Below are positions 48,035-58,237 of a stretch of 64,000 nucleotides of DNA, piece by piece. The DNA lies in assembly GCF_014189455.1 (NCBI RefSeq), contig NZ_CP050298.1, positions 1-64,000 of the forward strand, read 5' to 3'. The position numbers were made by a program, and so were the translations under genes. The stretch comes from Mesorhizobium huakuii. Lineage in GTDB: Bacteria > Pseudomonadota > Alphaproteobacteria > Rhizobiales > Rhizobiaceae. The first letter of the stretch is position 1; each line of letters opens with the position of its first letter. Below the pieces are notes generated by a model. It was not told where the DNA came from. It was given only the letters and a program-made list of their open reading frames with translations, and ran no database searches.

Positions 48035-48892
48035 TCATGTGGCGTTCCAGTTGGGTGGGGTCTGCCCGAGGATGTTGTGAACGAAGAACTGCAGGAGTTT
48101 GTACTGGCGATGGGTGCCTGGCGCACCGTGATCGGCGCCAGGCACGTAGACCATGTCGCAATCTTTTCCCGCCTTGATGAGCCGGTCGGCAAGCTGGAAA
48201 GCGGAGGTCGGGTCGACATTGTGGTCCATTTCGCCGACGACGATCATCGGCTTGCCCTGCAGCCTGTGAGCATTGTCGATGGAGGAGGATTGCGAATATT
48301 CAATGCCGACTGGCCCTGCGTCCATCAGTTTTTCCAGGCAACATCATGAAAGGCGCGCGAGCGGTGTTGGTACCCATGCCATCGATCTGCACAACGACGA
48401 AGCCCAACTGCGTGAGCGGCTCTGTCCGCCTTGAGAAGGATTTTGGCACGAAAGAGCCATGCGGCCCGGCGTAGATATCCTCCATCACCGGGTATTTCTT
48501 CGTCGGATCGAAATTGGCTGGCAGGTGGATCACGCCCCAGATATCAGTCTTGCCGTCTCGCCCCTTGGCGTGGAAGCTGAGTGGCGCCAGACGGGCCTGA
48601 TCGAAGGCGGGCTGCTTCACACCCGTGGCAGCATCGACCCGCATGAACTGCTGCTCGCCGTGGCTAGTCCGGCGCGGTATATGAACGCGTCGGGAGTCAG
48701 CCAGAACGGCCCCTCGGGGACATTCACGGTGAGCCCGCCATAGCGATCGTTTATCGTCAGTGCCCGCTCAAAATCGCTCAGCGCCAGCGGCGGAGGTGCA
48801 CCATTCGGACCATTGTCCAGCGCCCGAGCGGTTACCGATCCCGATGCCCCTTGAATTAATAGCGCGAGCGTCAAAGCGCCGGTTTTGTACAT
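48035..48892 (-). pseudogene. S9-family (prolyl oligopeptidase/DPP-IV-like) peptidase, internally deleted
   Basis: The start ATG 48892 gives a signal-like MYKTGALTLALLIQGASG. After a large gap the frame resumes MRVDAATGVKQPAFDQARLA, GVIHLPANFDPTKKYPVMED and GFVVVQIDGMGTNTARAF. After a second gap GIEYSQSSSIDNAHRLQGKP, VVGEMDHNVDP and VPGADHGAP supply the catalytic Asp and His. The nucleophile elbow (GxSxGG) falls in the second deletion, so the enzyme is dead. At least two frame changes are present. Confidence 0.72.
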
Positions 48893-49563
48893 ATCTGTTC
48901 ACCTCTTTGGGTTTTCGGAAGACGCATGTTTGGATTTGGCTTCTCATCGCCGGTCTGCAGCAGCGAGCGCCGAGCGTCTTCGGAGGAGCCTGCACGCGGG
49001 TGCAGCCGGGGCCGCAGTCACCATGACAGGGCGCTCTTTGAGGACATCCAGGAACTGGTCGGGTGGACCAGATTGAAGAGTTGGCATCCGCGCCGATAAC
49101 AACTGCCTATGCAGCCCTGACTCGACTATTCCTCGGCGAGTACGGCCTCTTCCTTTTCTGCATCTGGATGGTCCTGCTGTAGTAAGGCCGGATGTCGCCC
49201 CGGCAGAAATCATTGTGCTAACATTTTCGATATCATCGGTCCGTGACGCGTTACTGATGACCGGGAGCAATATGCGTGCCAAAGGAAAAACTCGTTGAAT
49301 TATAAGGCAATCGATCGAACCGGCTATGTCGCATCTCCAACATCGTCGTACATCGGACAATGCCAGGCGACATGTCACGGGTGTCGTGTTGCCTCACCTA
49401 ATTTTGTTACCGAGTGCCTCATCAGGAATGTTACCCGCAGCAAGACGTGCGGGATTTGGCGCGACGTATGGTGCAAGGCCGCTGACCTCGCCGATAAGCC
49501 GCTGCACGGCTTGTCGGCGCCACTCTCTTACTCGCTTTTGCAACGTGTGAAGCTGTCGCAAGG
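48893..49563. other. 670 bp with only a weak IS21-like trace
   Basis: No intact gene is recognisable. On the minus strand at about 49410-49565, RQLHTLQKRVREWRRQAVQR resembles the N-terminal HTH region of IS21 IstA proteins. Otherwise the stretch appears to be debris. Confidence 0.3.
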
Positions 49564-49609
49564 GTGCTGTCACATTGATTGAGGGGTAAGGAAATTGAGG
49601 TAGCAGCGG
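49564..49609 (+). repeat. IS6 left-end remnant
   Basis: ggtgctgtcacattgattga and the following 25 bp equal the left end of the IS6 element at 15352 and 37877. It is immediately cut by IS-A copy 8. Confidence 0.75.
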
Positions 49610-50723
49610 AGCGTTGGTGCATGGATCTTTTGTCAACGGTTTGGCGATAGGCAGGCAGGATCGAAATCAGCTTGATTTGAGTGCCATGCCGTACAAACAC
49701 AACGCAGATCGTCGTCATCACGTCGGAAAGATGACATTCAGGGTGACGAATTGGCGTGACTACGAAGCAGGTCTGCGCCGGCGTGGTAGCCTGACCTTAT
49801 GGGTAACGCCGGAGGCACTGGCGGGATGGCGCGCTCCGCGACGCAAGACCCGCGGCGGCCAAGCCCGGTATTCCGATCTCGCCATTGAGACAGCGCTGAC
49901 GCTGGGTTGCGTCTTCGCAATGCGGCTGCGCCAGACCGAGGGATTGCTTCACTCGCTGCTGGATCTCATGGGGCTGAAAGTCCCAGTTCCAGATCATACG
50001 ACGCTGAGCCGTCGGGCACAGAAGTGGGAGCCATCAGCCCGACGAAACCCGCCGCTGCCGGACGGCCCGCTGCATGTGCTTGTCGATAGCACGGGATTGA
50101 AAGTCTACGGCGCCGGGCAATGGCTGGAGCAGAAACATGGCGCCAGATCACGTCGCAACTGGCGCAAGCTGCATCTGGCAGTGGATGCCAAAAGTGGCGC
50201 GATCATTGCCCAAAGGCTGACAGATCAGGACACGGATGATCCTTCCCAGGTGGCACCGCTTCTCGATCAGATCGACGGCGAGATCGACCAGTTCACAGCC
50301 GACGGAGCCTATGACGGCAAGCCAACCTATCGGTCTATCCTGCAGCACAGCGCAACCGCGAACATCGTCATTCCACCGCGTTCCACGGCGGTGGAAAGCC
50401 GTGATGCCGGACCGCCTGGTCAAAGGGACAAGCACATTGCCGCAATCGCAAGCGACGGTCGGCTGAAATGGCAGGCAGCCACCGGCTACGGCAAGCGGGC
50501 GCTGAGCGAAACAGCCATCGGACGATACAAGGGGCTGATCGGACGGCGCCTGCGAGCACGCTCTCTTCCGGCTCAACAGACCGAGGTTGCCATCGGTTGC
50601 ATCGTTCTCAACCGCATGCTGGCATGGGCACGCCCGGAGTCTATCCGGCGTCAAGTCACGCAGGCATAACCAACTACATTAAAGATCGAAATGCGTTCGA
50701 TTTCATATCCGCGCACCAACGCC
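49610..50723 (+). mobile_element. IS-A (IS5 family), copy 8
   Basis: Full-length copy inside an IS6 end on the left, with a recombinase fragment on the right. Flanks (tagcagcgg and cagtagatg) do not match. It differs from copy 1 by a few bases, including one Lys-to-Thr change early in the transposase (KMTFRV). Confidence 0.92.
49686..50669 (+). CDS. IS5-family transposase (IS-A type)
   Basis: Intact 327-aa transposase, ATG 49686, with all DDE motifs of copy 1. Confidence 0.9.
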   Translation: MPYKHNADRRHHVGKMTFRVTNWRDYEAGLRRRGSLTLWVTPEALAGWRAPRRKTRGGQARYSDLAIETALTLGCVFAMRLRQTEGLLHSLLDLMGLKVPVPDHTTLSRRAQKWEPSARRNPPLPDGPLHVLVDSTGLKVYGAGQWLEQKHGARSRRNWRKLHLAVDAKSGAIIAQRLTDQDTDDPSQVAPLLDQIDGEIDQFTADGAYDGKPTYRSILQHSATANIVIPPRSTAVESRDAGPPGQRDKHIAAIASDGRLKWQAATGYGKRALSETAIGRYKGLIGRRLRARSLPAQQTEVAIGCIVLNRMLAWARPESIRRQVTQA

Positions 50724-50724
50724 C

Positions 50725-50999
50725 AGTAGATGTCGAAGAGCGGCGGTATCTCCAAGCTTTGGCCGCTGCGCTCGGTCCAGCAAATAACGCCCAGGATGGT
50801 CTCCACTTATGTCGCTTAGCTCAATCCCCTTTTGCCCGAGCCACTTGCTAAAGCCTGCGGCCAGCAGCACCTGGTTCCTCATGGAAACAAGACCGTAGCC
50901 TCGATCACCGAGCCATTCGGCAAACGGAACGATATAACTCGCCACCGGGCCCTCTGGTGGCCGCGACAACGCCAAATCATCATTGATGAAACACTTCAT
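50725..50999 (-). pseudogene. Tyrosine recombinase/integrase, N-terminal SAM-like fragment
   Basis: ATG 50999 (or 51017) gives MKCFINDDLALSRPPEGPVA, SYIVPFAEWLGDRGYGLVSM then RNQVLLAAGFSKWLGQKGIE, resembling the N-terminal core-binding domain of phage-type integrases. IS-A copy 8 removes everything after about 90 residues, including the catalytic RHRY residues. The 51018-51117 stretch upstream holds nothing recognised. Confidence 0.6.
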
Positions 51000-51117
51000 T
51001 GTTTGCTCCCTTTCCAAGCTGGATTGCCGGAAGGGCTACAAACTATCTCTACATGTTATCGCATAAACCCTTGGATTCGTGGGCAGAACTCTAGCTACCC
51101 GACATAGTCGGGCGGGG

Positions 51118-52061
51118 TAGATAGTGACCCTGTGGGTGACGCCGAAAGCCCTGTCCAGGTGGCAAGCGCCAAGACGCAAGACACGTGGCGGCCAGCACCG
51201 CTATTCTGATCTGGCGATCGAGACCACCTTGACGCTGGGCCTTGTGTTTGGCCTGCGGCTGCGCCAGGCAGAAGGCTTGCTGGAATCGGTGCTGCAACTG
51301 ATGGGGCTGGCGCTCGCTGTCCCCGATCATACCACCCTGAGCCGTCGGGCGCGGAAATGGCAATCGCCCAACAAACGGCATGATCGCCAGGTTGCGCCGG
51401 AGGGACCAGTGCATGTTCTTGTCGACAGCACCGGCCTGCAGGTCTACGGCGCGGGTCAGTGGCTGGAGGAGAAGCACGGCGCCAGATCCCGTCGCAGTTG
51501 GCGCAAGCTGCATCTGGCACTGGATGCCGACAGCGGCGAGATCATTGCCCATACCCTGACTGATCAGGACACTGGCGATGTCTCTCAAGTGAGCCACTAC
51601 TCGACCAGATTGGCGGTCCGATCGGACAGTTTACTGCTGACGGCGCCTATGACGGAAAACCGACTTACGACGCAGTCATCGATCACAGCGCTGCCGCCGC
51701 AATCGTCATTCCGCCTCGCGTCAACGCGGTCGAACCATTCGACGATAGACCTGCCGGCCAAAGGGACCAGCATATCGCCGCAATCGGCAGAGACGGCCGG
51801 ATGAAATGGCAGGTCTCCAACGGTTATGGCAAACGCTCGCTGGTCGAGACCGCCATAGGGCGATACAAGTCCACCATCGGGCGGCGTTTGCGGGCACGGT
51901 CGCTTCCCGTTCAGCAGACCGAAGTCGCCATCGGCTGCGCCGTCCTCAACCGCATGCTTGCCTGCGCACGCCCGAAATCCGCCCGCCGCAAGGCGGCCAC
52001 AGCATAGTCTGCCGCTTCAAAGATCGACATCCGCTCAAGTCCGGACCCATGCACCAACGCC
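51118..52061 (+). mobile_element. IS5-family element 'IS-B', copy 1, left end missing, frameshifted
   Basis: This relative of IS-A encodes TLWVTPKALSRWQAPRRKTR, HVLVDSTGLQVYGAGQWLEE and SLVETAIGRYKSTIGRRLRA. The frame breaks near 51590, where QVEPLLDQIGG becomes QVSHYSTRLAV through loss of one G. The rest, to 52007, is in the next frame. The right end repeat (…gcaccaacgcc) finishes at 52061. The left end and start codon are missing. Confidence 0.82.
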
Positions 52062-52175
52062 GTTGCGATGGCTTCTCGTGTTGCTCTGGTGGGAGCTACC
52101 GTCGTCAGGTAGCGGTTCCAGCGCTCCGGCTCTCAAGAAATTCTTAGCCGCGACTTCCTCTGGCGTTTCGCCAAC

Positions 52176-52332
52176 AAGCTCCTTGCAAATCCGAACGGAT
52201 TCGATCCCGCGATCGAGGCCGACTTCCGAAGCCTCTTGTCCGAGGCCACCTTGAAGAGCGCTGCCACGCCAACGCCGCCGCTTCATCAGCCACGATCGCG
52301 GGATCGAATCCGTTCGGATTTGCAAGGAGCTT
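52176..52332. repeat. Perfect 40-bp inverted repeat with 77-bp spacer
   Basis: 52176-52215 (starting aagctccttgcaaatccgaa) is the exact inverse of 52293-52332. The right copy, on the minus strand, lies in a coding-like frame (VEDNDAVDAMKLLANPNGFD, then PAIVADEAA) that resembles the end of a PLP-dependent diaminopropionate ammonia-lyase. The structure looks like a fold-back rearrangement of that gene. Confidence 0.75.
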
Positions 52333-52496
52333 CATTGCGTCAACCGCATCGTTGTCTTCGACGGTCATGAAGGCAGCGCGCCTTCAGACTGAAATCGTCT
52401 TCATTAGCCGCTGGGCTTGAACGTCTGAGCCCTCCGGCAAAACACCGAAGGGTTGCCGAAAACTTTGCAGCACATCCGTCTTAGCGGGCACTTGTC

Positions 52497-52515
52497 GTCA
52501 GGTTCTCGACAGCTT
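52497..52515 (+). promoter_or_regulatory. tts-box-like TtsI binding site
   Basis: gtcaggttctcgacagctt closely follows the start of the rhizobial tts-box consensus recalled for TtsI-regulated type III genes (GTCAG-TT-TCG-AAGCT pattern). It ends 59 bp before the effector ATG at 52575, a normal distance. It predicts flavonoid/NodD/TtsI-dependent expression. Confidence 0.72.
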
Positions 52516-52574
52516 CTCTATGTCAGATGCAAGCCCAGCTTCAAACGCGCTTATATTGCTGAAAGTGAGAACGG

Positions 52575-55500
52575 ATGGATTTCACCTCAACCAAGCGGGT
52601 GCGCGGACAATCGAACAGGGCCGGCCTGCAAGATAGCTCACGTGCGGCTCCGTTCGCAGGTGCGGCCGCGTTTGAGCGGCAACTGAGCGAGATCGCCAAT
52701 TCAGGTGGAGGTGGTGGAGCAATGCCGACCGGCTCGGCGCCGCAGCCGCCTCAGTTTGTGAAAAGGCTCAGCAATCGCCCTCTTCACCCCGGGGATTCTG
52801 AGTCTATTTCGGCCCTTGAGGCGGCCCTCATCAAGGGCAACGCCGCCGAGAACACCACCAAGTTCTATTTAGGTTCTCTTCTCCGCTTTGGCCACTGGCT
52901 TTTCGTAAACAACAAAGACACCATTAAGGATCGGCTCGATCACGAGTCGCTGGCCGATGATGCGCGCGAGTTCATCGGAAAGCGTAATCCCAAGACACTC
53001 CTTACGGCAATAGATCATCTCCGGACCTCGCAGTCGACGGGCGGAATCGTGCCGATCGCAGGCTGCGCTGAGTTGATTCCGTATCCTCAGGATGTGGCCC
53101 TGATCGATGAGTACAAAAACGAAGTGGCGACAAATACCGGCAAGAGGTATGCAGCTGATCTTAGGAGCTTCAGTGACTACCTGCGTCAAAACAACAAGGA
53201 GGGCATTGCTGGTCGGCTTTCCGGCAAGAAGCTGGATGGAGATGTCAAGGGCTATAAAGAGGACGCCGGTGGTCATCGGAACATCGGTTACGCACTGACT
53301 GATCTCCGAAAATCGCAGGCCGGCGTTAAAGCGATGGAGCTCGAGCGCCGGGTTCCCCTCGTTCCTATTCCCGTGGACGCGGCACTGATGGAGCCGACGC
53401 GGGTCGGCGAGGCGATTGCGCAGCACAGCGCGTCGCAGGAAGCTGTCAGTTGGCCAAAGGAGCTTCGGGCACAGCAGGATAATCAACCAGCCCCGTCATT
53501 TTTCATCGCTCCAGGGAAGTTGCCCGCTGGGCCGGATAACCTTAACAGCATCGGGGCGGGCGCTTTCGGAGCAGCCGGCTCTCGGCACGCTGGGGTTCAG
53601 GCTGCCGCCCGGCCGTCGTTAGCGCTTAGCGAACAGCAGATTCGCCGCTCGCCTGGCGCGCCTGGCGCGCCTGACAGGGGCAACCTCCTGCCAACCGAGT
53701 GGGTCAACATCAACAATGAACATTCCACAGCGCTGTTGAGGCCAGCGAAGCGGCAGAGGAACCTGAATGCGCCGCCAGCCGTCGCCATTCAGCAGCAGCT
53801 GAGCGGGATCGGCAATTTAGGCGGCCGCAGGCCGATCCAGCCCTCCACCTACGAGGTGGGCGCATTGATGCCCGGGAGCGAGTCCGAATACATCCCAAGG
53901 CTGCAGTCGGAGCCTAGAGGCATCGGAGGCGCCACTGCGCAGCACAGTGCCCCGCATGACGCTATCGCTTCGCGATCCGTCGTTCCTATGGAAGATTACG
54001 ATCAGGATCTACTTTGGGAGGGAGTGGATAAGGCCGGCCCACTGCCATCTCTAGGGTCAAGTGCGAGCCATTATCAGCCGCCGGCTTCTGCAGGAGCCGT
54101 TCATGCTTTGAACGGGCGCCACGACTACCAGTCGGCCGCGGACGAGTTGGCCGGGAGCAACGTCCTGCCGAGGCGGCAGGACGGCGGGTTCGAGGCAATG
54201 GTCCATCAGAATCCGCCCACACCATTCGAGCTCAATGCTTGGGTTCCAGCGCCTGATTTTCCGCCGCCGTTTACCGGGCCAGTACCGGTTCATCACCAGG
54301 GCGCTCGACAACCCGGCGCGCCGCAGGGGCTTTCTCCCGTGCCAGCCTCCTCGGACGATGAAGCTTTGGCGTGGTTGGGCGAGGAGTTGGTGCAGCGGCG
54401 GATCCAAGAACCGGCGTTACCATCAGCGGCCCACTTGCCCGTGCAAAGTTTCGGTGAGGAGCGGCTTTTGGGTAGTGCCGCGGATCGGGCCGATGAGGAT
54501 GGCGCGCCGGCGAAGAGGCAGAGGACACTAAACAATCGGCAAGAAGTCGCCGTTCAGGGGCTGCTGAGCGAAAGCGGTAATTCAAGCGCTCGCGTGCTGA
54601 TGCAGCCCGCCACCTGGTTGCGGCCCGCTGTCAACGAAGCGCAGATCGGGCGGGGCCGAATCAACAACCCTGATGCGCCGGAGAAAGATCTTGACGGATT
54701 CAAGCGTCCTTCCAATGTGACCCAAAATTCAACACTGGTTACCGTGGGTGGCGACAGGCGTGCTCTTTGTTCCAAAGATGCGTCCCTTATCGGAGTGCTG
54801 GAGGAAGCGCTCCGCAAGGGCAAGGTAGCGGAGACCACCTTCAAGTACAATGTAAATCCTCTTTTGCAGTTCGCTCGTTGGCTCGTTGACAGCGGAAAGC
54901 AGGGCTTTGCTACTCGCCTTGACGAGGCGTCACTGAAACAGGATTTGAAGCAGTACGAGCGATCGGGTGGTCCGTCCCTCGAAGCGTCGATGCGCCATGT
55001 CAAGACTGCGAAGGCCGGCGGCGTGCCAATTGCAGGACACGCTCTCCGCAATCCCTATCCCCAGGACGAAGCCCTCATCAAACTGTACAATGCAACTCCG
55101 TCTGCGAAAAACGCCGACAGAGATAGAGTCATGAGGTACTCATCTGCTCTTAGACGTTTTAGTGATTTCCTGCAGAAAAATGGAAAGACGGGCATTGCCG
55201 CTCGGCTCAACGACAAGACGCTGGATGATGACGCCAAGCTCTATCCCGGTGGTTACATAGGGATCCGCGCCGCGCTGGTGCAACTGCGGCAATCGGGCGC
55301 TGGAGAGTTGGGATCTGGGGGCCATATTGCCCCTGTTCCTCGTCCCGAAGACGCGGTCGCGAGGCGCGTCGGGGAAGCTGCTGCGCCAGCGCCCTCTGCC
55401 CGGGCTCGCTCCGACATTTTCGGCGGCCTTCAATCTTTTGTTGATCTGAATGCGCCCACGCCGTCCGACTTGCGTGATGATGCTCATTCTGCACCGGTGC

Positions 55501-56402
55501 GTCCGCGCGGGCAGATGCTCCGCGACACGGAGTGGCAGCCCATGATGCACGGGACAGGGTCCGCCGCCGTCCCGGGGGCGGGAGGGTCCGATGACGTTCA
55601 GCCCGTCCATCGCGGTCGACTTTCGCCGATGAGTGAAGCTGCGCCAGCGCCACCGGCAAGGGCTCCCCAACCCGCCTCGCCAGTGACGGCCGGGCTGTCA
55701 GACACCTATCGCGGTGTTCCCGTGGTTGATCTGACCGCCTCCTCCGATGCTGAGATCGAAGCCTTGGATGCGACCGCATTGGCCGAGGCGACGGTGCTCG
55801 GCGCCACCGAACACCTGAGCGACGCCCATATCGGCAGGGATTACCTGTTGCTGGAGCAGGAACTGCAGGGGGCCAATCCAGCGCTCGCCGCCCGGACGCG
55901 GCTGCTGGAAGGGCTGATATCCGTGCAACTGCGTTCGCCCCACCTGGACGAGCAGCAGGTGCAAAGCAGATTGCAGGGCATCTATGGTCGCGACAACGAC
56001 ACAGCCGACTTCCTGTTCCTGCCGGTGAACAATGCCAGTCCTGATGATCTTAGTTCCCTCGGCACCCATTGGTCACTGCTGTTCGTTGATCGCCGCAACC
56101 GGGAAAGAGCGGTCGCCTATCACTACGACTCCGCCGGGCACTGCAACCGCCGCATTGCACAACAGCTAGCAGAAATCATGAAGGCTACCCTGGTGACACC
56201 CGCCATGGCCCAGCAGGACAACCTTGTTGATTGCGGCGTCTATGTGCTGGACGGCACGTGGGCGCTGGTTGGACGATTGATCGGCGGGGAGGGGCCGGAC
56301 CACCAGCCGCTGCCCCTTGACGACCTCGTCGCTGATCGGCAGGCGCTGCAAGACCGGCTGAGGAGGCGTTTGCCGCACGAGGAAGAGCCCCGGCAGCTGT
56401 GA
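52575..56402 (+). CDS. nopD: ULP/C48-family type III effector (NopD / XopD / Bel2-5 type)
   Basis: 1275 aa, ATG 52575 after a tts-box-like site. The C-terminal 180 residues form a SUMO-protease-like C48 domain: DFLFLPVNN, THWSLLFVDRR (His1165), YHYDSAGHCNRR (Asp1185), then AQQDNLVDCGVYVLDGTWAL (Gln1213/1214, Cys1220), the full H-D-Q-C set. Two long homologous repeats precede it, about residues 70-260 (YLGSLLRFGHWLF; YPQDVALIDEY; YAADLRSFSDYLRQNNKEGI) and 730-920 (YNVNPLLQFARWLV; YPQDEALIKLY; YSSALRRFSDFLQKNGKTGI). PAKRQRNLN and PAKRQRTLN are NLS-like, and FVDLNAPTPSDL is an EAR-like motif. It probably enters host nuclei and removes SUMO from plant proteins. Intact. Confidence 0.85.
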   Translation: MDFTSTKRVRGQSNRAGLQDSSRAAPFAGAAAFERQLSEIANSGGGGGAMPTGSAPQPPQFVKRLSNRPLHPGDSESISALEAALIKGNAAENTTKFYLGSLLRFGHWLFVNNKDTIKDRLDHESLADDAREFIGKRNPKTLLTAIDHLRTSQSTGGIVPIAGCAELIPYPQDVALIDEYKNEVATNTGKRYAADLRSFSDYLRQNNKEGIAGRLSGKKLDGDVKGYKEDAGGHRNIGYALTDLRKSQAGVKAMELERRVPLVPIPVDAALMEPTRVGEAIAQHSASQEAVSWPKELRAQQDNQPAPSFFIAPGKLPAGPDNLNSIGAGAFGAAGSRHAGVQAAARPSLALSEQQIRRSPGAPGAPDRGNLLPTEWVNINNEHSTALLRPAKRQRNLNAPPAVAIQQQLSGIGNLGGRRPIQPSTYEVGALMPGSESEYIPRLQSEPRGIGGATAQHSAPHDAIASRSVVPMEDYDQDLLWEGVDKAGPLPSLGSSASHYQPPASAGAVHALNGRHDYQSAADELAGSNVLPRRQDGGFEAMVHQNPPTPFELNAWVPAPDFPPPFTGPVPVHHQGARQPGAPQGLSPVPASSDDEALAWLGEELVQRRIQEPALPSAAHLPVQSFGEERLLGSAADRADEDGAPAKRQRTLNNRQEVAVQGLLSESGNSSARVLMQPATWLRPAVNEAQIGRGRINNPDAPEKDLDGFKRPSNVTQNSTLVTVGGDRRALCSKDASLIGVLEEALRKGKVAETTFKYNVNPLLQFARWLVDSGKQGFATRLDEASLKQDLKQYERSGGPSLEASMRHVKTAKAGGVPIAGHALRNPYPQDEALIKLYNATPSAKNADRDRVMRYSSALRRFSDFLQKNGKTGIAARLNDKTLDDDAKLYPGGYIGIRAALVQLRQSGAGELGSGGHIAPVPRPEDAVARRVGEAAAPAPSARARSDIFGGLQSFVDLNAPTPSDLRDDAHSAPVRPRGQMLRDTEWQPMMHGTGSAAVPGAGGSDDVQPVHRGRLSPMSEAAPAPPARAPQPASPVTAGLSDTYRGVPVVDLTASSDAEIEALDATALAEATVLGATEHLSDAHIGRDYLLLEQELQGANPALAARTRLLEGLISVQLRSPHLDEQQVQSRLQGIYGRDNDTADFLFLPVNNASPDDLSSLGTHWSLLFVDRRNRERAVAYHYDSAGHCNRRIAQQLAEIMKATLVTPAMAQQDNLVDCGVYVLDGTWALVGRLIGGEGPDHQPLPLDDLVADRQALQDRLRRRLPHEEEPRQL

Positions 56403-56648
56403 ATGATGAAACCGCCTTCCCATCAATGATGGAATTCGAGCCAGCGGAACTCCGGCGACGGCATCGTAAACTTAACGTGCCAAGGCCAAGGAGAGGGCAT
56501 CGCGTTGAAAGTACGCCAAACAACGCGGCCTTTATCAACCAAAGACAGCTACGGCCGATTTGAAGGTGATGCCGCCATCGGGGATGTGTCGCAAACTTTT
56601 CGGTAACTTGACTGGGGCATGACAGCTCTTCGATTTTCGGGAGCGCTC
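56403..56648. other. Intergenic stretch with an IS1595 end fragment
   Basis: 56523-56580 (gcggcctttatcaaccaaag and following) repeats the IS1595 end at 30555-30610 with a few differences. The rest shows no gene; the effector's terminator is not obvious. Confidence 0.5.
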
Positions 56649-56649
56649 A

Positions 56650-56870
56650 ATGTTCAAAGGCAGGCACTTCGATCGATCCGTGATCCTTCAGTGCGTGCGG
56701 TGGTATCTGGCCTACAATCTGAGCTTGCGTGATCTGGAAGAGATGATGGCCGAGCGAGGCCTGAACGTCGACCACTCCACCGTGCATCGTTGGGTCGTCC
56801 ACTTCTCGCCCCAGCTTCTGGAGCGTTTCAACAAACGCAAGCGGACCGTCACCGGCAAGTGGCATATGGA
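56650..56870 (+). pseudogene. IS6-family (IS26-like) transposase, N-terminal fragment
   Basis: ATG 56650: MFKGRHFDRSVILQCVRWYL then NLSLRDLEEMMAERGLNVDH and STVHRWVVHFSPQLLERF are typical of IS26-type transposases. The frame ends at KWHMD, where IS-B copy 2 begins, so the DDE domain is missing. Confidence 0.75.
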
Positions 56871-57980
56871 CGGCGTTGGTGCATGGGTCCGGACTTGAGC
56901 GGATGTCGATCTTTGAAGCGGCAGACTATGCTGTGGCCGCCTTGCGGCGGGCGGATTTCGGGCGTGCGCAGGCAAGCATGCGGTTGAGGACGGCGCAGCC
57001 GATGGCGACTTCGGTCTGCTGAACGGGAAGCGACCGTGCCCGCAAACGCCGCCCGATGGTGGACTTGTATCGCCCTATGGCGGTCTCGACCAGCGAGCGT
57101 TTGCCATAACCGTTGGAGACCTGCCATTTCATCCGGCCGTCTCTGCCGATTGCGGCGATATGCTGGTCCCTTTGGCCGGCAGGTCTATCGTCGAATGGTT
57201 CGACCGCGTTGACGCGAGGCGGAATGACGATTGCGGCGGCAGCGCTGTGATCGATGACTGCGTCGTAAGTCGGTTTTCCGTCATAGGCGCCGTCAGCAGT
57301 AAACTGTCCGATCGGACCGCCAATCTGGTCGAGTAGTGGCTCACTTGAGAGACATCGCCAGTGTCCTGATCAGTCAGGGTATGGGCAATGATCTCGCCGC
57401 TGTCGGCATCCAGTGCCAGATGCAGCTTGCGCCAACTGCGACGGGATCTGGCGCCGTGCTTCTCCTCCAGCCAGACCCGCGCCGTAGACCTGCAGGCCGG
57501 TGCTGTCGACAAGAACATGCACTGGTCCCTCCGGCGCAACCTGGCGATCATGCCGTTTGTTGGGCGATTGCCATTTCCGCGCCCGACGGCTCAGGGTGGT
57601 ATGATCGGGGACAGCGAGCGCCAGCCCCATCAGTTGCAGCACCGATTCCAGCAAGCCTTCTGCCTGGCGCAGCCGCAGGCCAAACACAAGGCCCAGCGTC
57701 AAGGTGGTCTCGATCGCCAGATCAGAATAGCGGTGCTGGCCGCCACGGGTCTTGCGTCTTGGCGCTTGCCACCTGGACAGGGCTTCCGGCGTCACCCACA
57801 GGGTCAAACTGCCGCGATGACGAAGTCCTGCCTCATATTCTGGCCAGTTCGTCACCCTGAACTTCATCTTCTCAATATGATGGCGGCGGCTGGTATTGTG
57901 TTTGAAAGGCATGGCTACGCTACAAAGGCTATTGCGGTTACCGCTTGCCTAAACCCACACCAATAAAAGATCCGTGCACC
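56871..57980 (-). mobile_element. IS5-family element 'IS-B', copy 2, inactive
   Basis: Minus-strand transposase from ATG 57912 (MPFKHNTSRRHHIEKMKFRV). It carries the same one-G deletion as copy 1 (QVSHYSTRL) plus a further 2-bp loss near 57475 (YGAGLAGGEARR). The right end repeat is at 56872. The far left end is slightly shortened. Confidence 0.82.
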
Positions 57981-58237
57981 ATGTGTAGACGCCCGTTTGG
58001 CAAGAGGAATCTTTAGTTGGCATTGCGCGTTGTCGGGTGCTGACATGTGTCCGGCCTGTGTTGCGGCTTTCACACATGCCGCGGGCCCTTATGGTGTTCG
58101 CAGGTCAGGTCCAAATCAACGCCGCGTGCTCTTGAGACACTTTGGTGCACACTGGTTTTCCTGATCCCGTCTCACGACCGTTGCGCCATACTTCCGATGA
58201 TCTCTCTCGCTGCGACGTCCCCTCGGTTACGTTGGCT

